Shown: positions 8,889 to 19,100 of the stretch, in pieces
How the letters are laid out: every line of letters starts with the position of its first letter
Numbering within the stretch: position 1 is the stretch's first letter
Assembly: GCA_016717305.1 (NCBI GenBank)
Contig: JADKFY010000013.1
Location: forward strand, 1 to 64,000
Length of the DNA stretch: 64,000 nucleotides
Direction: 5' to 3'
Source: Flavobacteriales bacterium
GTDB taxonomy: Bacteria > Bacteroidota > Bacteroidia > Flavobacteriales_F > PHOS-HE28
Made by a program: the position numbers and the translations under genes
Notes under the pieces: model-generated
Told to the model about the DNA's origin: nothing
Database searches by the model: none
Seen by the model: only the letters and a program-made list of their open reading frames with translations

Positions 8889-11800
8889 TTAAGGTGTCGC
8901 GAGGATCGAGGTCCCGAATTTCTTCAAGAGCGCATCGGCTTCGCGCATGGGGATCCGCTTTCCATTCAGGTACGCCGTTACGAAAGCGTCCTTTACCCCC
9001 AGCTGCACCGTTTCATCCTTGCGTTGGCGAGCCACCTCCGTATCCGTGAAGACGCCGGTGGTGTAGCGCACTTTGGCCGTCTCGGTGCGTTCGCTATTGA
9101 GCGGACTGATGTTGAAGATCTTGTCCAAGGCAACAGGTTTGCTGTACACACCTACCTGCACCGTGAAGAACAGACCACGAATGGTCTCCACCTGCCGGGC
9201 TGGGGCTGCGCCGGGCACATTGTAGTAGGAAGCAGCATCCGGGCTTGGAACGAAACGGGCCACCACCTCTTCCGCCGTGGCCGGATAGTTCACGAGCGGA
9301 TCCGCCTCCGTACTGGCCGAAGGTGTTACCGGTATCACCACGGGGGTTTGGATCACGGTTGGCGGTCTGCTCGTCCCGCTGGTTGCAGTGGGCTGAGAAT
9401 TTCCGGTCGTTGTGGCCGGGGAAACTGGCTTCGGCTCCGTTGTAGTTGTAGATGGTGCTGGCTCCAAAACGGTGTTCGCTACCGTGGAAGGCTGACCCGT
9501 AGCTGTTGCCAGTGATGTATTCGCAGCGATCGCGGAGCCTTGTTGCATGTTCATGGCTTGCCCCAACGGGATCCGCTTGCCATCGAGGTAAGCCACCACG
9601 AACGCATCCCGATAGCCGCGGTCGCGCACTTTATCCTTGGCGTTGTTCGCTTGTTCGAAAGCCATGAAGAGCCCCGCGGTGTAGCGCACCAGGTTGTTGC
9701 CGACCCGCTCACCCATGACCGGGGTCATATCACTGAACACCTCTTCTGGAACCGGATTGCGGAACGCTCCGATCTGTACCTTGAACACGACTCCGACAGG
9801 GATCGTGGCATCCATCGGGATCTCCACTTCGTTGCGTTCGCCTTTTGGACGCAGTTCAAAGATGTCCTCGACAAGTTCTTTCGGGAAGCTCATGGCCGCA
9901 ACGGTGGCACGAGCCGATACCGGTGTTACGCGGTCTGTCCCGAACGGCGGAGCAATAACGCGGGTGCCGATGGTTCCGGCATCGTTCGTCGTGCTCCGTA
10001 CAACAGGGGATGCGACGGGCTTCGGTTCTGCAACGCCAGTTGGTGCTGCGGGCAACGACGTATGATCTTCCGTTCTCGGTTCCGTAACAATGACCGCTGC
10101 AGTGCTTGCGGTATCCGGCACAACGGGTGCAGATCTTGGGGCTACGGTTGAAGAGGCCGCAATTGGAGCAGGGCGCCCAGCTTGATCGCGAGCTTCGGAC
10201 AGCAAGACCTCGGAGCGTCGCGTGCGCATTTCCAAAGCCATCAGTTCTTGGGACCGTTCCGCTGGCAGGGCCTGAAGGATCACGGCGGCCTGTCCATCGT
10301 TGATGCCCGCAGCACCTCGCAACCGGGAGGCCACATTGTTCAGTGAATCAGCCCTGGACTGGAACAAGGAAGCACGCGCCATGAGGACTTCATTGCGCGC
10401 GGCCCCTTCCGTGGCGGTCATTCGACCGGCACGTACCTCAATGTCCGTGTTCGTCACCTGCTTCTGTAGGGTGTTCCCCAATTCGCGGTTGATCTTCTCC
10501 GCATTCTCAGCTTCCGCGGCACCATCATATTGCTCCAAAGCCTTGGCCCTCATTTGGAAGTACCTGCTTTGATCCTCATCGGCGATCACCAAATTCTGCT
10601 CTTCGGGCGAGAGGTAGTAGTACTTCACCAAGCGTGCCTGAGCCTTCTTGGATTGTTCCGAATCACGGCGCTGCAGCTCCAGTCCACGGGCTTCTTCGGC
10701 CAGGGCCAAGGAAGCATCATGCAGCGAATCGGAATTCGCTTGGGCACGCACCGCCAAGGCCATCAATGATTCCTTGTCCCGCTTGCGTGTGGTTGCGTTG
10801 GCACTGTCCTCCAGGGCTGTGGCATTGTCCGCAGCTTCCAAGGAGCGTTTTTCCATTTCTGCGGAACGCTCCGCGGTGGATGTACGCTTTATGGATAGCA
10901 GTTCTGGATCTTCACCTGCATCCAAACTCACCAACCCCTTCGACTCCTCTGCCAACATATCCTCGAAGATCTGTGCAGGGATGCGTGCAGAAGCCGGGAC
11001 ATTGGCCTCGGTGCGTTCCACCTCGGCCAACGCTTGCTGACGGGCTCGCTCAGTATCGGCAGTGGACGTTGCCGGAGGTTGTGTCGCAGCCGTCATCGAG
11101 CCCGCTGCTCCCTCATTGGCGGTCGTTCCCGGCACTGGCGTGGCAGCAGTACTTGTTGCTTCTTGTTCGTTGGTTCCGCTGGATACGGCATTACTGACCA
11201 CATTGACCCCATCCACATTCGATGTGACCGGTTGAGTGCGCGCTATGCCCGGTGCCGTTGCGGTTGCCGAACCATCGGTACGTTGCATACCCGGCTCGGA
11301 TGTTGCCCCCTTGGATGGACGCGTTGCTTCAGGGATGCCCGCCAATACCGGCTCCGGAATGCCAAAGACCTTTCGCGCGATGGTCTCGTAATCCACCGTC
11401 CCACCACGCACCAGGTCCGGACCTAAGAGGTAGTTCTTCACTGTCAAGGACTTGTCCAACTCATGCAACGCTTCCAGTTCTGCTGTATAGGCGGCCCTGT
11501 ATAGGCTGTCACGTTCGAAAATATTATCAATTCGGTCAGCGCGCTTGCGAAGTTCGTCCGCCTCATTGAAGCGTTGCTTCGCCTCTTCCTGTAGGTCCCG
11601 CGCCGTAAGGACCAAGAACTCGTCAGGTGGCAAGCCCAAGCTGGCAACTCGTTTGTCCAACACTTTCATGCTGTCCATGGCCGTGCTCCACTCCTCTTTC
11701 ATCAAGTACGCACTACGTTGTCCCAGATCAGTGCGAATGATCAACACCTCATCGATCAACTTGTCAGCGCTCTTCCTCCGCTTGTCGAATTCCTTGCGTT

Positions 11801-14800
11801 CCAATTCGTTTATGCCATCCTCCAATGAATCGATCTGCTCGGTCAGGTTCTCCATGCGTGCCAGATCAGCCATTTTGAAAGCCACTGCATCCTCCAACTT
11901 TCGTGATCGATGTTCGACCTTGCTCGCATAGACTTCTTCCTTATCACGTTCCACCGCAACAAATCGATCCTTGATCGGGTCTTCGCCCAAAGGATACTGG
12001 ACCCGAGTGGGCTCCACGCGAACTTCCCTGCCTTCATCCAATGGCCGTGTTCGCTCACCGGCAATGCTTTCTCTTTCACCAAGGATCCGTTCCGAATTCA
12101 GGATATGTTCCTGCCTCATTTGGCGCAACCGTTCCAACTTGGGTAAGACACGATCCCCTTGCTCCGGTCCCAATTCCAGTATGTTCGCTTGTCGCACCAT
12201 TTCTCCACGCAGGCTGTCGGCCAGCATCAGTTCCAGTCCGCTGAGCCCTTCCGCACGTTCGGTTTCGTCGGTCAATGCTTCCAAGCTTTTCTTGTCCACT
12301 TCATAGCCCGGGTAGAGCATCTCGACAATGGTCTCGTCCTTGGTGGCCTCGAAGAAGACCAAGGGCACACGCTCCATATCCACACCGTATAGGGAACTTT
12401 CTTCCGAAGAAAGAGGCTCTCCTGTGGTTGGTCCGGAGTCTGCCGAGGGCGCATTGGCCGCCGTATTGTTCCGCACTTGTTCTTCAACCTGTTCGAGTTC
12501 TACTTGCAGGCTATCCCGCTGGTTCCCGGTCTTGGCTGCTCCAAGGGCTTGGACCAATTCGGCACGTTTGTTCTCCAACAGAAAGCTTTGCATTTCATCA
12601 TTCGGGGCCTGTGTCAAAGTGGGTGCAGAAGCTTCTTCAGTATCACCGTTCAACTCGTTCTTTACAGGCTCTGCCAAAGCGGTGGTCCCCTCCACTTCCT
12701 CGGTCCGTGCTTCGGGTTCGGAGGTGGCGGTTCGTACATTTTCCTCATCCTTGCCAGTTGATGCGGCCACAGGTGTGTTCTCTTCGGCAACCTTGCTCAC
12801 CGCTGTACTACCTTCTTCATTGACCGGTGCCTTGATCTCCTTGGAAGGATCCTCGGAGGATCGACCAGAAGTGTTAGTTGCTTCCTGATCGGTATTGCGG
12901 TCGATCGTTGGCACAGTAACGTCATGAACTTCCCCTTGCTCCAGTCCAGCTTCCGGAACCGTTGCTGTCCGCGTGCTGGTCTTGTTGGCATCGCCGGAAC
13001 CATCACGTTGCTGAACACGGGTATTGGCAGGTGCGCCAGTGGCCGAGGCCAGATCAGCGGTATTGTCCCAATTGAAGGCCCGTGCCTCGGCAGCAGCTGC
13101 AGTGGTCATCACGGCCGCATCAAAGCGTTCGTCTATGGGCAAGGCGGAAAGGAGGCTCTCATTGCCCGCGATGCGTTGGCCCAATCCGGCAACTTCATCT
13201 TTGTTCAATTCGGTAGCGGTCAACCCACTCGCCCCCCCCGCTAGATGCGCAGCAAGTGAAGCTTGTCCACGAAGCAAAGCGGTTTCACGATCGGCATCGC
13301 GTGCCTTGATGAACGCGGCTTCGACCTCCTCATGCAAATATCCGAGCTGCTCTTTGTTCTTTGCTATGGAGTTCCTGAGTTCCTCCTTGCGTGAATTGTT
13401 CTTGGTACTTTCCAGTTCTCGCTCTTCCCGGGAAATGCGGTCCATCAATTCATTTTCTTCTCCGCGTTGCGAGGTTGCAGCACGCAGTAATTTCTGCGCT
13501 CCTTGGTCCTGTTCACCCACCGAATTGCGCATCCGATCGGCTGCCGTGATATTTCCATTGGCCGCCCCTTTGGTATCGAGCCTTTGCTTCAGCGTGGTCA
13601 AATGGGTCAGCGTTTCCTTTGGTTGTTTTGCAGTGATGGCGTTCTGGAGGTCCGTGGTCAACTTTTCGGCATTCGTTGCACGTTGCCGCGCAGCCATGGC
13701 TTCAGAATCCAGGTCCTGACCGGTGCGCAAAGCTGCTTTTGCACGTTGGGTGGAAATGCGTGATCGGTCGCGCAATGCTGCCGCACCGACCATCATTGAA
13801 TTCTTCTTCTCCTCGTCCGTTTCCTTCTCCACGGCACGAGTGACCGCCTCGGCTTCTTGTGCGGTCCTTTCCGCTTCGGCCACTGCTGCTACTGCCAAAC
13901 CAAATGCCTCTTTGCTCTGTACGTCCAGGTCGCTGGCCAACTGTTCTATTTCCGCTGCATCAGCACGGGCCAATTCAATTGCCTTCGCTTCCGTGATGTC
14001 GCCGGAGAACCCTGCTTGTGTGAGCGGATCCGTGGACGACGGTTCAGGCTCAACAACGGCCACCGCCGGTGGAGCATCGGTGGTGATGTCCAAGCGTGCA
14101 CGTCGTCGGATCTCGTCCATCATAAGGGCGATCATGTCCTCTTCCAAGGGTGAGTCGAAGAAGTTCCGGATCACAAGCTTTTCCTGATTGCCGGTCAACC
14201 CCAAATCCAGTTCTTGCCGATACGCGCGCGGACCAGAAGCCCTTGGTATGCTTACAGCTCCTTGGTGGGTCTTACCCGATGGTCCACATTGTACCAAGAA
14301 CTTGAATTCGCCACTGCGCGGAATGGACAGAACGTAACTGCCATTGATGTCCGTCCGCACATCGGCAACACGTTCTCTGGTCACGGCATCCTCTACCATG
14401 ATCTGGGCCTTCCGATCTGCCGGGTCGATGTTATTGATGAACAAGCCCTTGAGTACGGTGATCACAACAGGCATCTGTGCAGTGCCCACGCGATAGACAT
14501 GCAACTTGCCTTGCTTACTATCCCTCCCGCTGGCAAAACAAGCTTCCTTGTTCTCCGGGTCCACGATGTAGAACACATCATCATCCGGTGTATTCACCGC
14601 GAAATCCAAGTTCTCGGGTGGCCCGAATACATCCAAGCCCTTATCGTAGGCCGAGCGGAAGATGTCATACCCGCCCATACTGTTGTGGCCTTTGCTACTG
14701 AAGTAGAAACTCTTACCATCGGAATGTGGAACAGCATAGTCCTCATCCTGATCGGTGTTGATGTATGCGCTAAGTTTCACTGGGGTTGCGAAGCCGGTAC

Positions 14801-15533
14801 CCACCACTTCAGTGCGATAGATGTCCCGACCGGTCCTTCCATCCTTTCCATAGCTACTGAAATAGATGGGCCCGCCATTACCCGGCAGGTAAACGAGGAA
14901 GCGCTCCTTGCTCTTCTTGTCGAAATTGCTCTTGAGCTCCTCTGGCAGGACCACGATCTTTCCACCAATATCGCTGATGTCATAGAATCGGAAGAATTCA
15001 TCATCGGCCACTTCCAGCTTGTTGCGCACGGTGATCTGCTTCAGGTTGCTCAACAGTTGTTGTCCGTTGCGGCACTGGGCATCCAAACCGGCCACGGAGA
15101 AACCGTCAAGTTCCTTTTTCGACCCCGTACCCTGATACCGTTGATAGGCGACCTGTGCTTCCTTGAAGAGGTAGTTGAGCTGGTAGGCGCGCCCCAGCCA
15201 GAACCATGCATCCGGTGGAATGGCTGGATCCTCAACGGCATATTTCAAATGGTTTACGGCTTTATCCTTGTCATCTCCACTGAAGATCAGACAGGTGCCG
15301 TAATGGTAGTTGAGGTTCCGGTCAGTGGGGTCATTGCTTACCAATTGGCCATACAAGGGCAAGGCCTCGATGAAATTCTTCTCCTTGAAGAACGCATCGG
15401 CCTTCGCCCGCACTTGTTGATCACCTTGGGCAAAAGCCGAAAAGGTGAAGAGCAGGCCCAATAATATGCCCGAGGTACGGGTCAACATCCGAGAGTGGGC
15501 GCTTATACCCCAATATGGACGTACTTGTTTCAT
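8889..15533 (-). CDS. Giant envelope protein: TPR, PD40 propeller, CNA-like domain, coiled coil, two SPOR domains
   Basis: 2214 residues. The start ATG overlaps the plsY stop as ATGA (15530-15533), suggesting translational coupling; an internal ATG at 15488 is an alternative. Signal peptide about 1-36 (AFAQ). Then TPR repeats (about 38-140), a PD40/WD40-like propeller (about 190-400; YFSS and GGYDIFRS blades), a carboxypeptidase-regulatory/CNA-like domain (about 405-470), and a very long Ala/Glu/Arg-rich part likely to form coiled coils with Thr/Pro-rich linkers (about 540-1890). Two Bacteroidota-type SPOR domains close the protein (about 1905-1990, FKVQIGAF; about 2115-2210, FTVQVGVY). SPOR domains bind glycan strands lacking stem peptides, so I infer a peptidoglycan-associated periplasmic scaffold. 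The N-terminal half resembles OmpA-type PD40 proteins such as PorE, but SPOR replaces OmpA here. Confidence 0.85.
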   Translation of the reverse strand: MKQVRPYWGISAHSRMLTRTSGILLGLLFTFSAFAQGDQQVRAKADAFFKEKNFIEALPLYGQLVSNDPTDRNLNYHYGTCLIFSGDDKDKAVNHLKYAVEDPAIPPDAWFWLGRAYQLNYLFKEAQVAYQRYQGTGSKKELDGFSVAGLDAQCRNGQQLLSNLKQITVRNKLEVADDEFFRFYDISDIGGKIVVLPEELKSNFDKKSKERFLVYLPGNGGPIYFSSYGKDGRTGRDIYRTEVVGTGFATPVKLSAYINTDQDEDYAVPHSDGKSFYFSSKGHNSMGGYDIFRSAYDKGLDVFGPPENLDFAVNTPDDDVFYIVDPENKEACFASGRDSKQGKLHVYRVGTAQMPVVITVLKGLFINNIDPADRKAQIMVEDAVTRERVADVRTDINGSYVLSIPRSGEFKFLVQCGPSGKTHQGAVSIPRASGPRAYRQELDLGLTGNQEKLVIRNFFDSPLEEDMIALMMDEIRRRARLDITTDAPPAVAVVEPEPSSTDPLTQAGFSGDITEAKAIELARADAAEIEQLASDLDVQSKEAFGLAVAAVAEAERTAQEAEAVTRAVEKETDEEKKNSMMVGAAALRDRSRISTQRAKAALRTGQDLDSEAMAARQRATNAEKLTTDLQNAITAKQPKETLTHLTTLKQRLDTKGAANGNITAADRMRNSVGEQDQGAQKLLRAATSQRGEENELMDRISREERELESTKNNSRKEELRNSIAKNKEQLGYLHEEVEAAFIKARDADRETALLRGQASLAAHLAGGASGLTATELNKDEVAGLGQRIAGNESLLSALPIDERFDAAVMTTAAAAEARAFNWDNTADLASATGAPANTRVQQRDGSGDANKTSTRTATVPEAGLEQGEVHDVTVPTIDRNTDQEATNTSGRSSEDPSKEIKAPVNEEGSTAVSKVAEENTPVAASTGKDEENVRTATSEPEARTEEVEGTTALAEPVKNELNGDTEEASAPTLTQAPNDEMQSFLLENKRAELVQALGAAKTGNQRDSLQVELEQVEEQVRNNTAANAPSADSGPTTGEPLSSEESSLYGVDMERVPLVFFEATKDETIVEMLYPGYEVDKKSLEALTDETERAEGLSGLELMLADSLRGEMVRQANILELGPEQGDRVLPKLERLRQMRQEHILNSERILGERESIAGERTRPLDEGREVRVEPTRVQYPLGEDPIKDRFVAVERDKEEVYASKVEHRSRKLEDAVAFKMADLARMENLTEQIDSLEDGINELERKEFDKRRKSADKLIDEVLIIRTDLGQRSAYLMKEEWSTAMDSMKVLDKRVASLGLPPDEFLVLTARDLQEEAKQRFNEADELRKRADRIDNIFERDSLYRAAYTAELEALHELDKSLTVKNYLLGPDLVRGGTVDYETIARKVFGIPEPVLAGIPEATRPSKGATSEPGMQRTDGSATATAPGIARTQPVTSNVDGVNVVSNAVSSGTNEQEATSTAATPVPGTTANEGAAGSMTAATQPPATSTADTERARQQALAEVERTEANVPASARIPAQIFEDMLAEESKGLVSLDAGEDPELLSIKRTSTAERSAEMEKRSLEAADNATALEDSANATTRKRDKESLMALAVRAQANSDSLHDASLALAEEARGLELQRRDSEQSKKAQARLVKYYYLSPEEQNLVIADEDQSRYFQMRAKALEQYDGAAEAENAEKINRELGNTLQKQVTNTDIEVRAGRMTATEGAARNEVLMARASLFQSRADSLNNVASRLRGAAGINDGQAAVILQALPAERSQELMALEMRTRRSEVLLSEARDQAGRPAPIAASSTVAPRSAPVVPDTASTAAVIVTEPRTEDHTSLPAAPTGVAEPKPVASPVVRSTTNDAGTIGTRVIAPPFGTDRVTPVSARATVAAMSFPKELVEDIFELRPKGERNEVEIPMDATIPVGVVFKVQIGAFRNPVPEEVFSDMTPVMGERVGNNLVRYTAGLFMAFEQANNAKDKVRDRGYRDAFVVAYLDGKRIPLGQAMNMQQGSAIAANTSLATATGQPSTVANTVLEPAPSTTTTEPKPVSPATTTGNSQPTATSGTSRPPTVIQTPVVIPVTPSASTEADPLVNYPATAEEVVARFVPSPDAASYYNVPGAAPARQVETIRGLFFTVQVGVYSKPVALDKIFNISPLNSERTETAKVRYTTGVFTDTEVARQRKDETVQLGVKDAFVTAYLNGKRIPMREADALLKKFGTSILATP

Positions 15534-16177
15534 CGTGTATCCGCACGGCCAGCGAACGAAGTACGATTCTCCTCACCCTTCAGCAGCCTGCCGATGTTCT
15601 CCCTGTGGGTATAGATCACGAGCAGTGAAAGTAACACCGAGAACCCGATCTTCACGCTACTGTCCTCATGATAGATCAACACAACGGCAAGGGGGAAGGT
15701 GATCGCGGCGCAGAGCGAACCGAGCGATACATATCGGGAGGCCAGGAAAACGATGGAGAAAACTCCCACGCAGATCAATGCTGCGCCGGGGTGTACCGCA
15801 AGGATCCCACCCAATGAAGTGGCCACGCCTTTGCCTCCACGGAACCCTGCGAAGACCGGATACAGATGGCCTAGCACAGCCGCCAGCACCAACGCTACAC
15901 GGAACCACATCCACAAGTTGGTATCGGGTCCCAGATCCGTGAAATTGGGAAGAACACGTACCGGCACAAAGCCTTTGGCAATGTCGATCAACAACACAGG
16001 TACGCCCGCCTTGGGGCCCAAGACCCGGAACGTGTTCGTAGCCCCTGCGTTCCGTGACCCATGCTCACGCACATCGATCCCATGGAACGACCTGCCCCAC
16101 CATACACTGGTGGGAATGCTCCCGATCAAATAGGCGATCGCCATTGCTATCGTTCCGTACACCCAAGGGAAGTCCAT
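15530..16177 (-). CDS. plsY: PlsY, acyl-phosphate:glycerol-3-phosphate acyltransferase
   Basis: 215 residues, an integral membrane protein with about five hydrophobic segments. Family motifs are visible: GSIPTS near the N-terminus, GSRNAGATN (phosphate/G3P-binding loop) and FRGGKGVATSLG (acyl-phosphate site). It transfers acyl groups from acyl phosphate to glycerol-3-phosphate, the first step of phospholipid synthesis. The start lies 3 nt after the stop of orf1488, and the stop overlaps the start of the 2214-residue protein gene (ATGA), so it sits within an operon whose upstream genes include tpiA, a supplier of triose phosphates. Normal family length. Confidence 0.95.
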   Translation of the reverse strand: MDFPWVYGTIAMAIAYLIGSIPTSVWWGRSFHGIDVREHGSRNAGATNTFRVLGPKAGVPVLLIDIAKGFVPVRVLPNFTDLGPDTNLWMWFRVALVLAAVLGHLYPVFAGFRGGKGVATSLGGILAVHPGAALICVGVFSIVFLASRYVSLGSLCAAITFPLAVVLIYHEDSSVKIGFSVLLSLLVIYTHRENIGRLLKGEENRTSFAGRADTR

Positions 16178-16180
16178 CGT

Positions 16181-19100
16181 TCAAAGACCGAAACGTTCAC
16201 GGAAGTCATCCGCTTTCTTCTTGTTCGTCAACATGTACTGGTACGGTACAAGACCCTTGCTCCCGTCCATCTCACGCTTCTCATCCTTCACTTCGCCGAT
16301 CATGGTGTTGAACACCGCATCACTGCTATATGCGTAAAGGTAATTGCGGCTGTACTGGAAGAAATAGTAGGACTGATCGTCCAACATGAGCAAGATGGTC
16401 ATGATGTCCCCGCTCCTTTTTCGTTCCAAATGGACCTTTCCTTTCACGTAGCGGTAGATCGGCTTCTTCAAGATGCTGGCCACGCCAATGGGGCCATCGC
16501 TCACCCAACTTTGTTCCGGCCCGTCCCAACGCATCTTCACATCGGCCAGCACCAGTGTCTTCATGACTTCTTCGGGCAGTTTCTTGATCTCTCCCTTGAT
16601 GCTCAACTCGCTGATCAGCTTGTCCGATCTTTCCAGACCCAAAAGCTCGCGAAGCATCTTCTCGTAATAGGTCTTCGTCACGTCCACTGGCTTCAGGTCC
16701 GGGTAAGCGCTCATTTCCGTGGCCATTCTGTCCATGGCATTATCAAGGAAGAAGAAATCCGCAAGAATGACTTCTTCCGTGGAGGTCTTTGCTCCTTCCG
16801 ATTCGAAGCGCAGCGAGCCCACTCCGGTCAATTGCACCCGCCCGAGATCCACTGCGTGATCGATCCGACCGTCGCCCATGATCACACAGTTCTCCACCGC
16901 CAAGCTCACGAGATCACCTGGCAATTCCCGCTTCCGGATCTTGTCCTTGTTCGAGATCATGTATTCTTTTCGGCCCTTATCGAAATACAAAAGCCCTTTG
17001 GCCGCGATCATGTGTCTGTCCTTGGGGTCTTTGGTGCGGCTCAGGAAAGTACCATAGGTGCTGAACGGGTCCTCGTCCGTTAGGTAGACACCGGCGCCTA
17101 TTCGCGCGCCTTCATCGTCGTACAGCGTATCAGCAACCGGAATGAACACTTCCTGAGGATCTATGAGCGAGGTGAACTTCATCCAATTCCTCGCCAATCC
17201 CGGGCAACCGTGTTGGATACGTGTGCTTCCATCAAAGATCAATTCCTTTTTGCTCGCCTCCAAGATCACCTCACCGAAGAAGTCGAATGCAGGGCTTAGC
17301 TGGAAGTCCTCCTCCTTCGTGATCTTGCCTCGTGCAACGGTCTGGTAGGTGGTATCCACGGAGATCTTCGGCAGGTTGATCTTGAATGTTTTGCCGTTCT
17401 CATCCACGTAATCCATGTCGCCTGTGGCCGTGTAATCACGCTTCGCCTTCACATCCACCGTGGCGTTGTAAATGTTGTGGTTCTTGTTCACGAAGTTGGC
17501 CGTGATGTGCGCGTTCTTCAACGGGTCCATGGCCGCGTTCCTGCGAATGCGCAAGAGGCTGCTATCCGGCGCGATCAAAGCATCTGCCACCCGTATGAAC
17601 TGCACTTCGGAAGCGGTGATCAAGTGCTTCTTGAGGTCATAGCGTGCTTTGGGCGCCATGAAACTGAGGGAGTCCTGCCCCGGCCTGACACTGATGAAGT
17701 TCGATCCTGAGAGCTGGAGGTCGTCGTTGATGGAGGCGGCTGCCTTGTCGCTTTCCAATTCAATATCCCCTTGGTCCATGTACCACCGAAAGCGGTCCAT
17801 GAAGCAGATGTACTGGTTCACTGGGAATTCCACCTTCGTCTCATTTCCATTGCTCACGAATTCTCCAACCCGCCCGTCCAACTCGACGTTGGCGTTCACG
17901 TTGTCCGTGCGGAAAGCGATACTTGCACGATCCCCTGGTTCGGTCAAGCGGAAGTCGGATGTGTCGGCCTTGATGCGCATGGTCTCGAACTTGAAGAGTT
18001 CGGAGTTCAGGGTAGCATTGCTGAAATCGGCCAATCCCGCTCCGGTCATTCCTGTTGGCTTCAGGTCCGTGGAACCATGGAGCACTGCCTGCCCGCCGAA
18101 CATCGTCATAGGTGTTCGTAGTTTTTCCGTGTGCAGCACATCCTTGGCCGGTTCAAGACGAACGAACAGGTCACCGCCGCGCACCTCCGGCACTTTTCCT
18201 CCGGTGGTGGTGGCCAAGTTCACGAGCGTATCGGCACGACCCAATGTACTGTCCGGCGTGAAGACGAGCTTCTTGGACGAGAGCTTTGTGCTGAGGTATT
18301 CCAGGTTCCCATCGCCTTGGAGCCCCCTGCTATTGAGCGCAATATCGCTGGTGAATTTGGCCTTCGAACCGTAAAGAGGTAAGCCCGCATCACCCGTTCC
18401 ACGTACAAACCCCAACGCATAGTCCGGTTGAAGGCCCAAGGTTTCCTTGATGTCCGGGAAGATCCCTCCGGAAACCAGTGTACCGGGAAAGTTCAGGCCC
18501 GCATTGGTGAAGTTGTCCAAACTGTCCAACTGGAACGGGTTGCTTCGGTAAAAGAACTTGTCCCTTGCGTAAACGCCTCGTTGTATGGAGGACTTGTCGT
18601 AGTAAACATAGCTCTCCTTCGCACTGTTGAAACGAGGGAACTCGGGGTACTTCTTCTGTTGCAGACCGCTCTTGTTGCTGCTCGCATCGATCTCCAAGGT
18701 GCCGCTCACTTGTTCCAATACGTTCTTCACGCGTACCAAGGTGGTAAGGCCCTCTTCGTTCTTCTCGAAACTATCCGCCATGAAGCTCACGGAATCCACA
18801 TTGAGCAGGTCAATGACGAACGGGTCATAGTGGAAGTAGTATTCCTTCCCGTAGTACTGGAGCTTCCCGGCTTGTACACTTCCCCCGAATGCCAGGTCGC
18901 GACCCTTCTTCACGGTGATCAGTTTATCGCTCGGGTAGATCTTCACATCCTGCGAATCGCTCATGATGATGCGTGCTACACCCATGATGGCCAAGTCGTA
19001 GTTGAGCAAGTTCACAGTTGCATTGATGCTGTCGCTGTTACTGTTGATCTGCAACACATCGTAATCCTGCTTCCCGGCGCTGTTCAATATGTGCTGCCGC

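Noticed and set aside
14214..15464. 416-codon open frame on the plus strand
   Set aside because: Antisense to the TPR/PD40 part of the 2214-residue protein gene.
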